Assembly (NCBI GenBank): GCA_903867855.1
Contig: CAIPTA010000008.1
Location: forward strand, 1-53,074
Source: Oligoflexia bacterium
GTDB taxonomy: Bacteria > Bdellovibrionota > UBA1018 > CAIPTA01
DNA length: 53,074 bases
Direction: 5' to 3'
In this document: positions 1 through 8,488 of the stretch, piece after piece
Layout: every line of letters starts with the position of its first letter
How positions within the stretch are numbered: the first letter of the stretch is position 1
Translations under genes and position numbers: made by a program
Notes under the pieces: model-generated
Databases searched by the model: none
The model's input: only the letters and a program-made list of their open reading frames with translations
What the model was told of the DNA's origin: nothing

Positions 1-56
1 ACGGCATACGAGATAACGTGATGTGACTGGAGTTCAGACGTGTGCTCTTCCGATCT
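1..56 (+). other. Illumina P7 indexed adapter (artefact)
   Basis: The first 14 bases match the inner part of the Illumina P7 flow-cell oligonucleotide. An 8-base index (AACGTGAT) follows, and then the TruSeq-type read-2 primer site ending in CTCTTCCGATCT at base 56. This is library-construction sequence left on the contig end, not genome. Base 57 is the first that can be biological, and the contig edge lies here. Confidence 0.97.
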
Positions 57-233
57 GTGTTAACGAAATTGATAGCGATTTAGAGGGCAATATCGGTCAA
101 TATTGATACCTGCGCTAGTTTGCCCGATACCCAAATTGGTTCGGAATGCATCCGACAGCTAGTTATGGAACATGGCGAACTAGATTCCGATCTTATTGCG
201 GAATGCCGCAATATTAGCGGCCTGGAGCGATAA
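57..233 (+). pseudogene. Possible 3' remnant of a gene cut by the contig edge
   Basis: Two short protein-like frames run on from the adapter junction. One (59-106) reads VNEIDSDLEGNIGQY then stops. The next, in another frame, runs on to a TAA at 231-233 and ends ECRNISGLER. Joined by one frameshift they would form the C-terminal end of a protein whose start is off the contig. Neither frame has a convincing start codon or ribosome binding site. This could be a real truncated gene with a sequencing indel near the low-quality contig end, a decayed gene, or chance. Confidence 0.2.
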
Positions 234-235
234 TC

Positions 236-625
236 TCAAAAGGCAGTATGAGTTTCTACTCCTAAATACCTAAAACCAGCGCCGGATTTTCCTTGGCCGA
301 AATACACTTGTGTGCCGTCCTGCTCGTATACTCTTACCTTATTTGGTCTATCAAAAAGCCCCAATATCACATTTTTGGGGTCGGAATACGTTGGTCCAAC
401 GGTCTTTAAACGATATCGACAATCCTCACTGGAAATACAAGCCTGCCTGGAGCTTCCATTCAGTACTCTATTTAACTCTTCTGTTGTTTCCACCTGGACC
501 ACTAATTTTGGATCAACTACCCATCGAGGATCTGCTGGAACATCGGGCTCCGCTGCGAAACCCAACGCAGGCAAAATGAGCATTGAAAATAGTACGCCTA
601 AAGTAGAAATATTTAATTTGTCCAT
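236..625 (-). CDS. Small exported protein, unknown function
   Basis: A 129-residue protein with a signal sequence: basic start MDKLN, a hydrophobic core at residues 8-23 and a likely cleavage after GFAA. The mature part is about 100 residues, with two cysteines (in ACISSEDC) that could form a disulfide, and no motif I recognise. Its start faces the next gene across a 154-bp divergent intergenic region. It is an orphan periplasmic or secreted protein; no function is assigned. Confidence 0.7.
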   Translation of the reverse strand: MDKLNISTLGVLFSMLILPALGFAAEPDVPADPRWVVDPKLVVQVETTEELNRVLNGSSRQACISSEDCRYRLKTVGPTYSDPKNVILGLFDRPNKVRVYEQDGTQVYFGQGKSGAGFRYLGVETHTAF

Positions 626-779
626 ACAGACATAGAAGCAAATAGTCTGCCAGCGCTAAATACCTGTTTCTATTGAGTCCAAGATCTTTACAATTGTCTA
701 AATAATCGACACTGCAAAAAGCCTAATCAGGTGAGCAAGTGATGCTCAATGGATTACGCCAAATCTCCGAAAAGCTACT

Positions 780-2030
780 ATGCATTTTGCTCTACCTCAC
801 AAGCATTGGATTATCCTATTTCTAGCTGTGCTTTACCTACCGCGGCCAAGCCTAGCAGCAACAGATGGAATCGAGAAAAACACCCAAGCTATTTGGTACG
901 CCCCTGCTGAAACAAGCCGGGAAAAAACAGCCCTCTTAGCCCCGCGAATCGTGCTGCGGCCCTTTGAAGATGTGCTTTCCAGCAAAACGCTGGCTCGTCT
1001 TGGCAATACAGGAAAAAGTTTGGTGATGGGTATTCATGGAGCCTACGATCGCAGCCCTGCTGAACTCGAATGCGCGGGCTATGTTTCTGCAGAGGGAATT
1101 CTAAATCCTGCGGCCGCCTTTGTGGATTTGGTTTCCGATGTGGCCACCATTCTAAAAAGCCCCACCTACGCTACCGATCGCTTCTCTGATAGAATTCAAG
1201 TGTGCACGGCCAACCTCCTCACTGAAAATACGGATAGCCTAACCATCTATCAACAGTTCAATCCGATGGAGCATATCGCCACGATGATAGATGGTGGTGT
1301 TTATGAAACTAGAGATCCGCTACTAGGAGGCGATTTGTCTTTTAGTAAAAGTAAGGGGGGAATTCTTTGTCGTGCCACCCCTATCAAGAGTAACGAAACC
1401 GAAAGTATCGCGATTGAACGCTTGCAATGCGTGGATCGTCATTACCGAGATTATTTCGACTATGATTGGCTCCTCGCCAATTGCGGCACCTTTACCTATG
1501 ATATTTTAGAGGCAGCAGGCCTAGATTTTCCGGATTTTCCGAATATTGGTCTGGGCACCTTTTTCCGCACCGAGCAAAAAAATCGATCACAGAGTATGGC
1601 CCTCGTGAAAGCCTCCTGCGATGTGCACGTGAGCAATGTTCGAAAAATCATAAGTTCCGTAGCCAACAATACCCCCATTGAACAGAGCGTGAAGGATGAA
1701 CTCATGGAAGGATTGCTCAGTAGCGATCTGGAGTTTCAGCTAGCAATTTCTGCGGCGAAAAGCACCAATGAAGAAAATAAAGCCTTTGTGAAAAAACTCT
1801 TGAAGCACTCTTTTGCTGATATTTATTTTGATGATCTACTGAAGGCTCGTGATGCAAATGCCATAGATACAAAAAGGATTAAGTTTTTAAAAAATCTCTT
1901 TGGCAAATTAGATGATACGCAAACTACTTGGCTAAAAGAAAACTTCCCAAATGTGCTAGAAATTTATAACACGATTATTTTGCCTGAAGAAAAGCCCGCA
2001 TCACCGGCGCCGCCTGAAGAATTTTATTGA
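780..2030 (+). CDS. Exported protein with possible NlpC/P60-like Cys-His motifs
   Basis: A 416-residue protein with an N-terminal signal sequence (hydrophobic residues about 9-25, cleavage near SLAA). The middle holds GIHGAYDRS (about residue 82) and LLANCGTFTYDILEAAGL (about residues 233-250). An Asn-Cys before a helix, paired with an upstream His, recalls permuted NlpC/P60 or LRAT-like papain-fold hydrolases, but I cannot confirm the fold. The C-terminal third is helical and charged and ends in a proline-rich tail. Its 3' end overlaps the oppositely oriented MetX-like gene by 56 bp, so the two transcripts would be complementary at their ends. An exported protein is well supported; enzyme activity is a guess. 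Confidence 0.75.
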   Translation: MHFALPHKHWIILFLAVLYLPRPSLAATDGIEKNTQAIWYAPAETSREKTALLAPRIVLRPFEDVLSSKTLARLGNTGKSLVMGIHGAYDRSPAELECAGYVSAEGILNPAAAFVDLVSDVATILKSPTYATDRFSDRIQVCTANLLTENTDSLTIYQQFNPMEHIATMIDGGVYETRDPLLGGDLSFSKSKGGILCRATPIKSNETESIAIERLQCVDRHYRDYFDYDWLLANCGTFTYDILEAAGLDFPDFPNIGLGTFFRTEQKNRSQSMALVKASCDVHVSNVRKIISSVANNTPIEQSVKDELMEGLLSSDLEFQLAISAAKSTNEENKAFVKKLLKHSFADIYFDDLLKARDANAIDTKRIKFLKNLFGKLDDTQTTWLKENFPNVLEIYNTIILPEEKPASPAPPEEFY

Positions 2031-3090
2031 GTCCGTCTAGATGCCCGCCGTCGCCCACGATCATAAACTCACTTACCTTTTTTCCTATGGCTCTCAGTTT
2101 CTTTGCCGCACGCTTCGTTAGTACTGGTGGGAAAATTAAATCAGACTCTGCCGAAATGAAGAGAATCTTTGCCCTTATCTTTTGTAAATTCGCCTCCACG
2201 TTGAAGCCTTGAATTGCCCTTGCGGTGTAGAGAAAAGAATTTGCATCAGCGAAGCGAGCTCGATCTTCGCCAATTTTTTGCAATCCCGCCCCTACTTCAT
2301 CGCGCGAAAATTGCTGCTCATAGGGTTCAATTTGAGACGACGAAAAGTGCACAAACTGTAGGGCTTCCATAAGACCCACTTGCGGCTCCTCTTTGCCATA
2401 GTAATCTCCTGCTGCCCAATGGGAATCTAAGAGAATCGGCATCGACCATAAATGTAGCATAGCAATTCCGTACTTCGGCATCGCCGTGCCAGGGCCAATC
2501 ACCGCAATCACTCTATCTACTGTGTTTGGATAGTCTGAAGCCCACTGCATACTTTGCATCGCACCGCTGGACGCCCCCACCACGGCATATAAATGATCGA
2601 TCCCTAGCGATTGCAAGAGAGCTTTTTGTGCCGCCACAAAATCATGGAGCGAAAGTGCAGGAAAGCTCATGCCATATGGCTTTCCGGTGGAAGGATTAAT
2701 GCTGGCAGGACCCGTCGAAATCACCTGTGGAGACTTTGCATTGATATTCGTGAGCGTATCAGAACTGATCACAAAATATTTCTTCGTATCGAGCGCCAGA
2801 CCAGGGCCGATGATCGAATCCCAATAGCCTGGCTTTTCCCCTCCTGCGTATCGACCTGCCGCGTGGGAAGTGCCGGAGAAATAATGCTCCACTAGAATTA
2901 CATTGTGTTTATCAGAAGCGAGTTTGCCATAGCTCTCATAGCCAATTTGCACATTTTGTATGGTCTCACCACTAGCGGTAATAAAGGAATTGAGTTGAGC
3001 CGTCTTTTTTTCTACGAGCCCATCAAAACAGTGAGCTGTTGGTGAGATGAGAAAATACGCGATTAGAAAGCAGGCAGTATATAAATTCAT
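1975..3090 (-). CDS. Secreted MetX-like alpha/beta hydrolase (homoserine acetyltransferase family)
   Basis: A 371-residue alpha/beta-hydrolase that follows the homoserine O-acetyltransferase (MetX) pattern: a GPGLALDTKKYFVIS strand region, FPALSLHDFVAAQKALLQSLGI, the nucleophile elbow GASSGAMQSMQWA (Ser near residue 174), an Asp in SAESDLIFPP and a His in GGHLDGL. Unlike cytosolic MetX it starts with a clear signal sequence (hydrophobic residues 4-20), and the usual GGSMGG elbow is GASSGA. The Shine-Dalgarno GGGAG sits 4 bp before the ATG. Export makes a role in methionine synthesis unlikely, because acetyl-CoA is absent outside the cytoplasm. A periplasmic esterase or acyltransferase is more likely. 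It overlaps the convergent gene at its 3' end. Confidence 0.85.
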   Translation of the reverse strand: MNLYTACFLIAYFLISPTAHCFDGLVEKKTAQLNSFITASGETIQNVQIGYESYGKLASDKHNVILVEHYFSGTSHAAGRYAGGEKPGYWDSIIGPGLALDTKKYFVISSDTLTNINAKSPQVISTGPASINPSTGKPYGMSFPALSLHDFVAAQKALLQSLGIDHLYAVVGASSGAMQSMQWASDYPNTVDRVIAVIGPGTAMPKYGIAMLHLWSMPILLDSHWAAGDYYGKEEPQVGLMEALQFVHFSSSQIEPYEQQFSRDEVGAGLQKIGEDRARFADANSFLYTARAIQGFNVEANLQKIRAKILFISAESDLIFPPVLTKRAAKKLRAIGKKVSEFMIVGDGGHLDGLNKILQAAPVMRAFLQAK

Positions 3091-3151
3091 TTAGCTCCCA
3101 CGTAACCTTACCAGAACATGGGTGGAAAAATTCCTGAAATACTCTTAAATC

Positions 3152-3718
3152 TTATATTTCTCGCTGGAACTGCACCACTTGGGCAGCATGAGAGGAAGGA
3201 TTCACACTCAAGCGCAGCAAATAGCGCCCAGGAGAAGGAAGGTTTTGGCTAGCATCGCTCTCCAACATGAGATGAAACTCTTTGGTCACGGCACCTTTGT
3301 CACTGCCCACGAGCTCACGTACAGAGAAAACACTGTCCATTGGAATGGAAACTTTAGAATTGGCAAAAGCCGATTTGCTATCAAACGCAGATCTATATTC
3401 TCTCGTATCGAAAATCCCAGCCCAGTGACTCACAAGTAGTTTCGGCTCCCCTGTCATCGATCCGAATTTCCAAGCCATTCCCTCTTGCTCATCGGCTTCA
3501 CAGCTAAGCCACATCGCATCTACGCTTAGAGATAGTTTGCCATCGTTAATTTCGGCCACAGGATTCGCAAGAATATAGGCTTTGGCCCCGATATCATCCG
3601 CGCTGTAGCACTGTTCAGTGCGTCCATAGGGCGTGAGGCTGCTAGCGTTTGCCATCAAGGAATTCATGGATAAAAAAACACAGAAAGAGAGGGCGAATTT
3701 GCTCGCGAAAAGCTTCAT
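3152..3718 (-). CDS. Exported protein, unknown function
   Basis: A 188-residue protein with a signal sequence (MKLFASKFALSF, hydrophobic to about residue 24, cleavage near ANAS). The mature part looks beta-rich, has two cysteines (EQCYSAD and WLSCEAD) and no catalytic motif I recognise. It lies 61 bp upstream of the MetX-like gene on the same strand, so the two may be co-transcribed. No function is assigned. Confidence 0.75.
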   Translation of the reverse strand: MKLFASKFALSFCVFLSMNSLMANASSLTPYGRTEQCYSADDIGAKAYILANPVAEINDGKLSLSVDAMWLSCEADEQEGMAWKFGSMTGEPKLLVSHWAGIFDTREYRSAFDSKSAFANSKVSIPMDSVFSVRELVGSDKGAVTKEFHLMLESDASQNLPSPGRYLLRLSVNPSSHAAQVVQFQREI

Positions 3719-3838
3719 GATTTTGCTCCTAAAAGTGGCGCCAGCCCGACCAAAAAGGATCGATAGTTCCAGCGCTAAAACTCAAATTTTTTGATAGCTA
3801 AGGGTGTAGCACCAGAATTGACGCAATGCAACAAAACT

Positions 3839-4078
3839 TTAAGGGTGGCTGCTGCTTTTGGCTAGATTTTTCACGAGATACTCTAGGCCATTCGTCTTTA
3901 GCTCCAATAGAAAACCTAGCATTTGGCCCAATTCCCCAGGGGGAAGGCCTTGGCGCGCAAACCATACGAGATAGTGCTCTGGCAGATCCACGAGGAGCCT
4001 ATCCTTATAGCGCCCGAAGGGCATCTTCATTCGCGAGATTTTGAGGAGTAATTCTTTCTGCTCTTCCACAAGAGGCAC
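3839..4078 (-). CDS. DUF3820 family protein
   Basis: The C-terminal 65 residues fit the DUF3820 pattern closely: KMPFGRYKDRLLVDLPEHYL, then VWFARQGLPPGELGQML, then a conserved NGLEYL stretch. These are small cytoplasmic proteins of unknown role, common in proteobacteria and sometimes called quorum-sensing-regulated virulence factor-like. The start is uncertain. GTG codons at 4078 or 4069 give the usual family length (about 75-80 residues). A TTG at 4123 would add 15 residues and overlap the start of the divergent acetyltransferase. Confidence 0.8.
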   Translation of the reverse strand: MPLVEEQKELLLKISRMKMPFGRYKDRLLVDLPEHYLVWFARQGLPPGELGQMLGFLLELKTNGLEYLVKNLAKSSSHP

Positions 4079-4116
4079 TCTAGCAAAACACCCCCCTTCT
4101 GCACTATCTTCTTCTG

Positions 4117-4572
4117 ATGACAAATATTCGCAAAGCCCAATCCAGCGACCAAGAATTCATTGTGCAAGCCCAAGTAGCCATGGCCTGGGAAACCGAGGAA
4201 CTGAAACTCGATCCCGGGACAGTAAAAAAGGGAGTTGCTGCTGTTTTTGCCGACCCTCATAAAGGGGCCTACTATGTGGCAGAGGTGGCGGGTAAACCCA
4301 TCGCCGTGCTGCTCACCGTTCCTGAATGGAGCGATTGGCGCAATGGCACCGTGCTTTGGATTCATTCTGTGTATGTAGCGCCGGAATGCCGCGGGCAAGG
4401 TGTGTATAAAAAGATGTATGAATACCTTCACGGGATGGTTAGTCAAAGTGGAGGTGCGCTTCGAGGCTTGCGTCTTTACGTGGATAAGCGAAATACGCGT
4501 GCACAAAAAGTGTATCAAAAGCTTGGCATGAGCGCAGAGCACTACGAAATGTTCGAGTGGCTAAATTCGTAG
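4117..4572 (+). CDS. GNAT family N-acetyltransferase
   Basis: A 151-residue single-domain GNAT protein. Motif A is visible as IHSVYVAPECRGQGVYKKMY (about residues 86-105), with the acetyl-CoA pyrophosphate loop RGQGVY. Motif B follows as LRLYVDKRNTRAQKVYQKLGM near the C terminus. It would transfer acetyl from acetyl-CoA to an amine, but the substrate cannot be read from the sequence. The ATG lies between the possible starts of the divergent DUF3820 gene, so the two share a very short promoter region. Confidence 0.88.
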   Translation: MTNIRKAQSSDQEFIVQAQVAMAWETEELKLDPGTVKKGVAAVFADPHKGAYYVAEVAGKPIAVLLTVPEWSDWRNGTVLWIHSVYVAPECRGQGVYKKMYEYLHGMVSQSGGALRGLRLYVDKRNTRAQKVYQKLGMSAEHYEMFEWLNS

Positions 4573-4606
4573 ACTCTGCGCATTGCCAACGGCTCACGGC
4601 CGAAAC

Positions 4607-5392
4607 TTAAAGGGATGGATCGGGTCTAATCACACTAAACACGCGAGTTACTGCCTGACCATTCATGCTGCGAACATGGAGAAGGTATCGGCCCTCACCC
4701 AAACGTCCGAGGTTTACTTTATATTCGAAGGGCAGCACGATCTGCGCGCACTTCACTCCAGTGCGAAATCCGAGGATCGGTAGCACCACAATCGTATAGT
4801 CTTGCGGCTCAGGAAGCACTTTAACTGTTTGCACATATTGGCAGCTATTAGCGAGCGTACCCACTAGATTCACGGATACATTATTGGCCCCGTTCACCAT
4901 ATCGGCCATGTTCACCGCACTCACGGGCGCATAAGGATAGTCATCCACTGCCATGGTGCTCGATGGAGCCACAGTGAAACTGCTCAAACGCTCTGGACCA
5001 GTATTCAAATTGAACGCTACTTTATAAGAGCCAACGTTGAGACGCCCTAGGCTCAAATTATGCGTATAGGGCACATAATCCCGCATCTGCACGGGAATTG
5101 TATCAGGATGAGCGCATACACCATCCATCCGCAAATCCGCATACTGATGCACCACAAAAGTATTGGGAGTCGCACCAGCTTTCACCACCGCATTCGCCAG
5201 TTGATAGCAGGCATTAGGTAAATACCCATCAAGGGTTACTTCAATATCATTTTTCTCTTCATAGCCCACTGTGGGCACGAAAATATTTCCAATCAGAACT
5301 TCTACTCTCTGGGTGGTAGGCACTTCTGCCATCGCGTTAAAGCCAAGACCGAAAGAAACGAAAGCAAGCATGCTAATATTTTTAATCCACAT
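4607..5392 (-). CDS. Exported two-repeat protein, unknown function
   Basis: The 261-residue reading starts at ATG 5392, where a strong GGAGGAG ribosome binding site precedes MWIKNISMLAF and a signal sequence cleaved near AMA. A longer in-frame extension upstream lacks such a site. The mature protein is two copies of a roughly 100-residue unit. Each has a cysteine near its start (NACYQLA; NSCQYVQ), a second cysteine (GVCAHP; GVKCAQI) and an LGRL(N/G)xGxY ending. Paired cysteines suggest a disulfide per repeat. This looks like a beta-sandwich duplication in a periplasmic or surface protein; function unknown. Confidence 0.8.
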   Translation of the reverse strand: MWIKNISMLAFVSFGLGFNAMAEVPTTQRVEVLIGNIFVPTVGYEEKNDIEVTLDGYLPNACYQLANAVVKAGATPNTFVVHQYADLRMDGVCAHPDTIPVQMRDYVPYTHNLSLGRLNVGSYKVAFNLNTGPERLSSFTVAPSSTMAVDDYPYAPVSAVNMADMVNGANNVSVNLVGTLANSCQYVQTVKVLPEPQDYTIVVLPILGFRTGVKCAQIVLPFEYKVNLGRLGEGRYLLHVRSMNGQAVTRVFSVIRPDPSL

Positions 5393-5545
5393 AATGGGGC
5401 TCTCCTCCAAGAGAAATGTTTTGTTCGTTGAGGAGCACAGAGCAAAGCATGTGCCAGGGCTACACTGTTTTTTTTGATAGCTGAGCAAAACGAGAGAGCT
5501 GATTCAGCCAGTCAGCAGACATTTTGCCCCGAATTTCGCAGGGCA

Positions 5546-6118
5546 CTAATTCGCCTTACGTTCCAAGTGAAGGATCTCTTTTTCCGTATCGATTTGGAAT
5601 TTAAAATGGCTCAAAAAGTCTAGACCGAGAAGACCTTCCACACCTAAATCTCCCAAGCCTGGCAGATCGTTCACGCTAGCCTTTAGACTATTCACAGAAA
5701 AATTTTTCACGGATATCGAGTCAAGAAGCACGGTGGATACTTCCATTTCCGAACTAGCAGAGAGCAGTCTTGCCGATCCAGTTTTATTGAGTTTCAACTT
5801 GGCCTGAAGCCGCTTGGAAATCATAGTGGATCCAGCCCCTGTATCGAGAACCATTACCGCACTCGTTCGGCCATTAAAATTCACATCCAGCAAAAGGGAA
5901 TTATTAAACCTCTTGATCGGAACATCGATCGAGTTCGGCTGATTAACTACTGTGGGTTTTAGTTCCTTCGTAGAGGAGCTGAATTCCTTCGGCACTAGGC
6001 CAGGAGAATCTACGGCATGTAGGCCGCCGGACGCATCCTTATAAAAGTACATCTCTGCCCGTGCAGAGTTAAAGTGCAGCAATAAAAAGAGGAAGCAGGC
6101 CATTAAACAAAATTGCAT
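5546..6118 (-). CDS. Exported retropepsin-like aspartic protease
   Basis: A 190-residue protein. A signal sequence (to about residue 22) is followed by a short DUF4124-like segment (EMYFYKDASGGLHAVDSPG). A single retropepsin-like domain then carries the catalytic VLDTGAGSTMIS (Asp near residue 92) and the later hydrophobic-hydrophobic-Gly motif EGLLGLDFLSHF. One Asp-Thr-Gly per chain means it would work as a homodimer, as gag-polyprotein-type clan AA proteases do. Bacterial relatives are periplasmic. Substrate unknown. Confidence 0.87.
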   Translation of the reverse strand: MQFCLMACFLFLLLHFNSARAEMYFYKDASGGLHAVDSPGLVPKEFSSSTKELKPTVVNQPNSIDVPIKRFNNSLLLDVNFNGRTSAVMVLDTGAGSTMISKRLQAKLKLNKTGSARLLSASSEMEVSTVLLDSISVKNFSVNSLKASVNDLPGLGDLGVEGLLGLDFLSHFKFQIDTEKEILHLERKAN

Positions 6119-6244
6119 ATAGACTCATCGGCGTTTTATCCCCTCCAGTGAATGGAGTTATGCGCCAGAATCAAAACAGCGAATTTACACGGCCCCGGAT
6201 TAAGCCGAGCCCATAAAAAGCCGATAGATACACACGAGGATTTC

Positions 6245-7444
6245 ATGAGCCATTATGCATTTTTGCTGTTCGCGATTCTTTTACCAGGCACGAGCTTTGC
6301 CCAATCCACTAGCACTGGAACAAACCTAAAAATTTCTGAGGTCGCCGCGGGTCTCAATATTCCAATGAACGGAGATAATTGCCGCTATTCGCGCAATGAT
6401 TTGATCACCATGGATCGCAAGGCGATGGATGCTCTCAAGATTCCTGCCGGCTACGATGAAGCGAACAAAGCCTGCGCAGAATTATCCAGAAAGGGAACCG
6501 AGGCAAGCAATAGAGCAGCCGGACTCACCGGTGATGATTGGCAAAAAGCCAATGACGAATCCGTGCGTTACTTCGAGCAGGCTGGAGAATGTTACAAGGC
6601 AGCACAGGCGATGATCCCGAAGGACAAAGATGAGCAAGCCAATGATTGGGCCTGCCTTGAACTCACTGGACATCTCCACGACGACGGCATGAGCAGTTGC
6701 ACCCCCGTTGCGCAGCAATCTTTGAACTTTGTGCCGAAAAATCCCGTGCGTGTGGAAGGCAAGGAATCCTATCATTTCGTCTCGCTGCCTGGGATTGGAT
6801 TTTCGGGTTTTCATATTTCCAAGCCCTATCGGTATACGATGGTACAGGAATCCGATGGCAAACTCGGTATCACCGTGAAAATTAAATTCACCGGAGTGGC
6901 CACCAAAGAAGCCGGCATGAAAGAGAAGATTCAGCAGCGGCTCGATGAAGCTGCCACGATCTGGGAAAAACAAAGCCCTGGTAAAGGAATCCATTTTCAC
7001 TTTATTTCCGTTGGCGATGATGGCAATCCAGATTTCACCGTGGATTTAAAGCCAAACGCCAAGGGCGATCTCTATGATACTTATTGGCTTCCTTCCGTTT
7101 TCTCCGATGATACCGGCAAATCCACAGTGGCTCACGAGTTAGGTCACATGATGGGAATCCCCGATGAATATGACCCTGTTCGCAGTGTAACATGGGAGGT
7201 GAATGATGATCTTGATACCCTGCGCTGCAATCCGCGCGGGATAATGTGTGATTTCTATAAACAAAAAGTTTATCCCTACTACTATTACCTGATCACTCGT
7301 CGCGGCATTTGTGTTGGTGGAGCGGATGTTGATATCAATAGCAAGGTAAAGCAATCACTCGATCAAGTGCAACAAATTCAATCAGCCGACTCAGCGAAGA
7401 AATGCGACTCCACGGATCAAACAGTAGATTCCGGCGCAAAATAA
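6245..7444 (+). CDS. Secreted zinc metalloprotease (HExxHxxG)
   Basis: A 399-residue protein. I place the start at ATG 6245, after GAGGA at 6236-6240, because it begins a clean signal sequence (MSHYAFLLFAILLPGTSFAQ); an in-frame extension to 6152 has none. The zinc site TVAHELGHMMGIPDEYDP is near residue 296: two His and a Glu, a third His-equivalent region and a downstream Pro-Asp-Glu-Tyr as in metzincin-like proteases. Six or more cysteines are spread through the mature chain. The N-terminal 270 residues may be a propeptide or a separate domain. It probably cleaves extracellular or periplasmic protein. Confidence 0.85.
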   Translation: MSHYAFLLFAILLPGTSFAQSTSTGTNLKISEVAAGLNIPMNGDNCRYSRNDLITMDRKAMDALKIPAGYDEANKACAELSRKGTEASNRAAGLTGDDWQKANDESVRYFEQAGECYKAAQAMIPKDKDEQANDWACLELTGHLHDDGMSSCTPVAQQSLNFVPKNPVRVEGKESYHFVSLPGIGFSGFHISKPYRYTMVQESDGKLGITVKIKFTGVATKEAGMKEKIQQRLDEAATIWEKQSPGKGIHFHFISVGDDGNPDFTVDLKPNAKGDLYDTYWLPSVFSDDTGKSTVAHELGHMMGIPDEYDPVRSVTWEVNDDLDTLRCNPRGIMCDFYKQKVYPYYYYLITRRGICVGGADVDINSKVKQSLDQVQQIQSADSAKKCDSTDQTVDSGAK

Positions 7445-7450
7445 GCTGCA

Positions 7451-8488
7451 TTATTTTTTTCGGAATAAGTAGTGGCTAACGCCCCACTCTGTTCCGTGCT
7501 TAAAGCCAAATAATTCAGCCACAGAAATAAAAAATACGCGCCAGCGATGAAACCAGAGCTTGGCCTCTTGAGGCGACATATCCCTCTCAAAGATGGCAAG
7601 GCACTTTTCCTTATTTGCATCCAGATTCTGCAGCCATGCCTCAGAGGTGAGTTGATAGTGAGTGCCACTCCAGTTCCACTGTTTATCTAATAAAAGATCC
7701 TCTTGAAATTCAGAAAACAGATCTTGGGCTGGCATTTGCCCCCCGGTGAAAAAATATCTCCCCATCCAGTTATCCTCACCATCTGTTTCAAAGGGATAGG
7801 AATATATTTGATGGGTAAAAATATGAACGAAGAGTTTTCCATTCACCTTCAGTACTTGCGAAATTCGCTGCAAAAGAATTTTATAATTCTTAAAGTGCTC
7901 GAACATTTCTACGCTCACCACGCGATCGAAACGATCCTTCCCTAGGAGCTCCGCAAAATTAACCTCTGCCAAATTCAAGGTGCGGATTTCAATATTATGA
8001 AGCCCGCGCTTCGCTGCTTCTGCTTCAATAAAGAGGCGTTGCGTTTTGGAATTAGAAATGCCAAGAATTTTAGAATTGGGAAATTGGGAGGCCATATAGA
8101 GCGTGAGTGAGCCCCAACCACAGCCTAATTCCAATATCTGCATCCCATCTGTTAGCTCTGCATGAGCCACAGTTTCTGCTAAGGCATCGCGCTCCGCCTG
8201 TTTTAGCGGGATGCCGGAATTTTCATAAAAGGCCGAACTATATTTTCTATTCTCTCCAAGCACAATGAGGAAAAATTCCGTAGGCACTTCATAGTGTTGC
8301 TGATTTGCCTCTTTGGTGGCTTCAGCAAGCGGCATTTTCTCAAGCGCTCTGGCATAGTGAGCGTTCCCACCAAAACCGTGCTGCAAAGAATCCAGGCGTT
8401 CTTGGCAAAGTCTACGCACGCCCCAACGAATGATCGAATCAGGTAATAGCCCGCGCTCCATCAAAAAAATAAAAACACTAATTAACAT
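7451..8488 (-). CDS. CFA-synthase-type SAM methyltransferase
   Basis: A 345-residue SAM-dependent methyltransferase of the cyclopropane/mycolic acid synthase group. It shows QQHYEVPTEFF (lipid-binding region), the SAM-binding motif ILELGCGWGSLTLYMA (about residues 118-133) and a VSVEMFEHFKNY motif after it. Its ATG directly follows the TAG of the cfa-like gene and uses a GGAG site inside that gene's end, so they are translationally coupled. Being distinct from the neighbouring copy, it may carry out a second methyl transfer on an unsaturated lipid, as in methylated or furan fatty acid routes. Exact product inferred, not shown. Confidence 0.88.
   Translation of the reverse strand: MLISVFIFLMERGLLPDSIIRWGVRRLCQERLDSLQHGFGGNAHYARALEKMPLAEATKEANQQHYEVPTEFFLIVLGENRKYSSAFYENSGIPLKQAERDALAETVAHAELTDGMQILELGCGWGSLTLYMASQFPNSKILGISNSKTQRLFIEAEAAKRGLHNIEIRTLNLAEVNFAELLGKDRFDRVVSVEMFEHFKNYKILLQRISQVLKVNGKLFVHIFTHQIYSYPFETDGEDNWMGRYFFTGGQMPAQDLFSEFQEDLLLDKQWNWSGTHYQLTSEAWLQNLDANKEKCLAIFERDMSPQEAKLWFHRWRVFFISVAELFGFKHGTEWGVSHYLFRKK

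Noticed and set aside
2027-2212. Plus-strand ORF within the MetX-like gene
   Set aside because: Shadow frame of a well-supported minus-strand gene; no ribosome binding site.
4027-4542. 171-residue minus-strand ORF over the acetyltransferase
   Set aside because: Opposite-strand shadow of a clear GNAT gene, with no recognisable domain.
6482-7000. 172-residue ORF opposite the metalloprotease gene
   Set aside because: Opposite-strand shadow; the HExxH protein on the plus strand has signal sequence and motif support.
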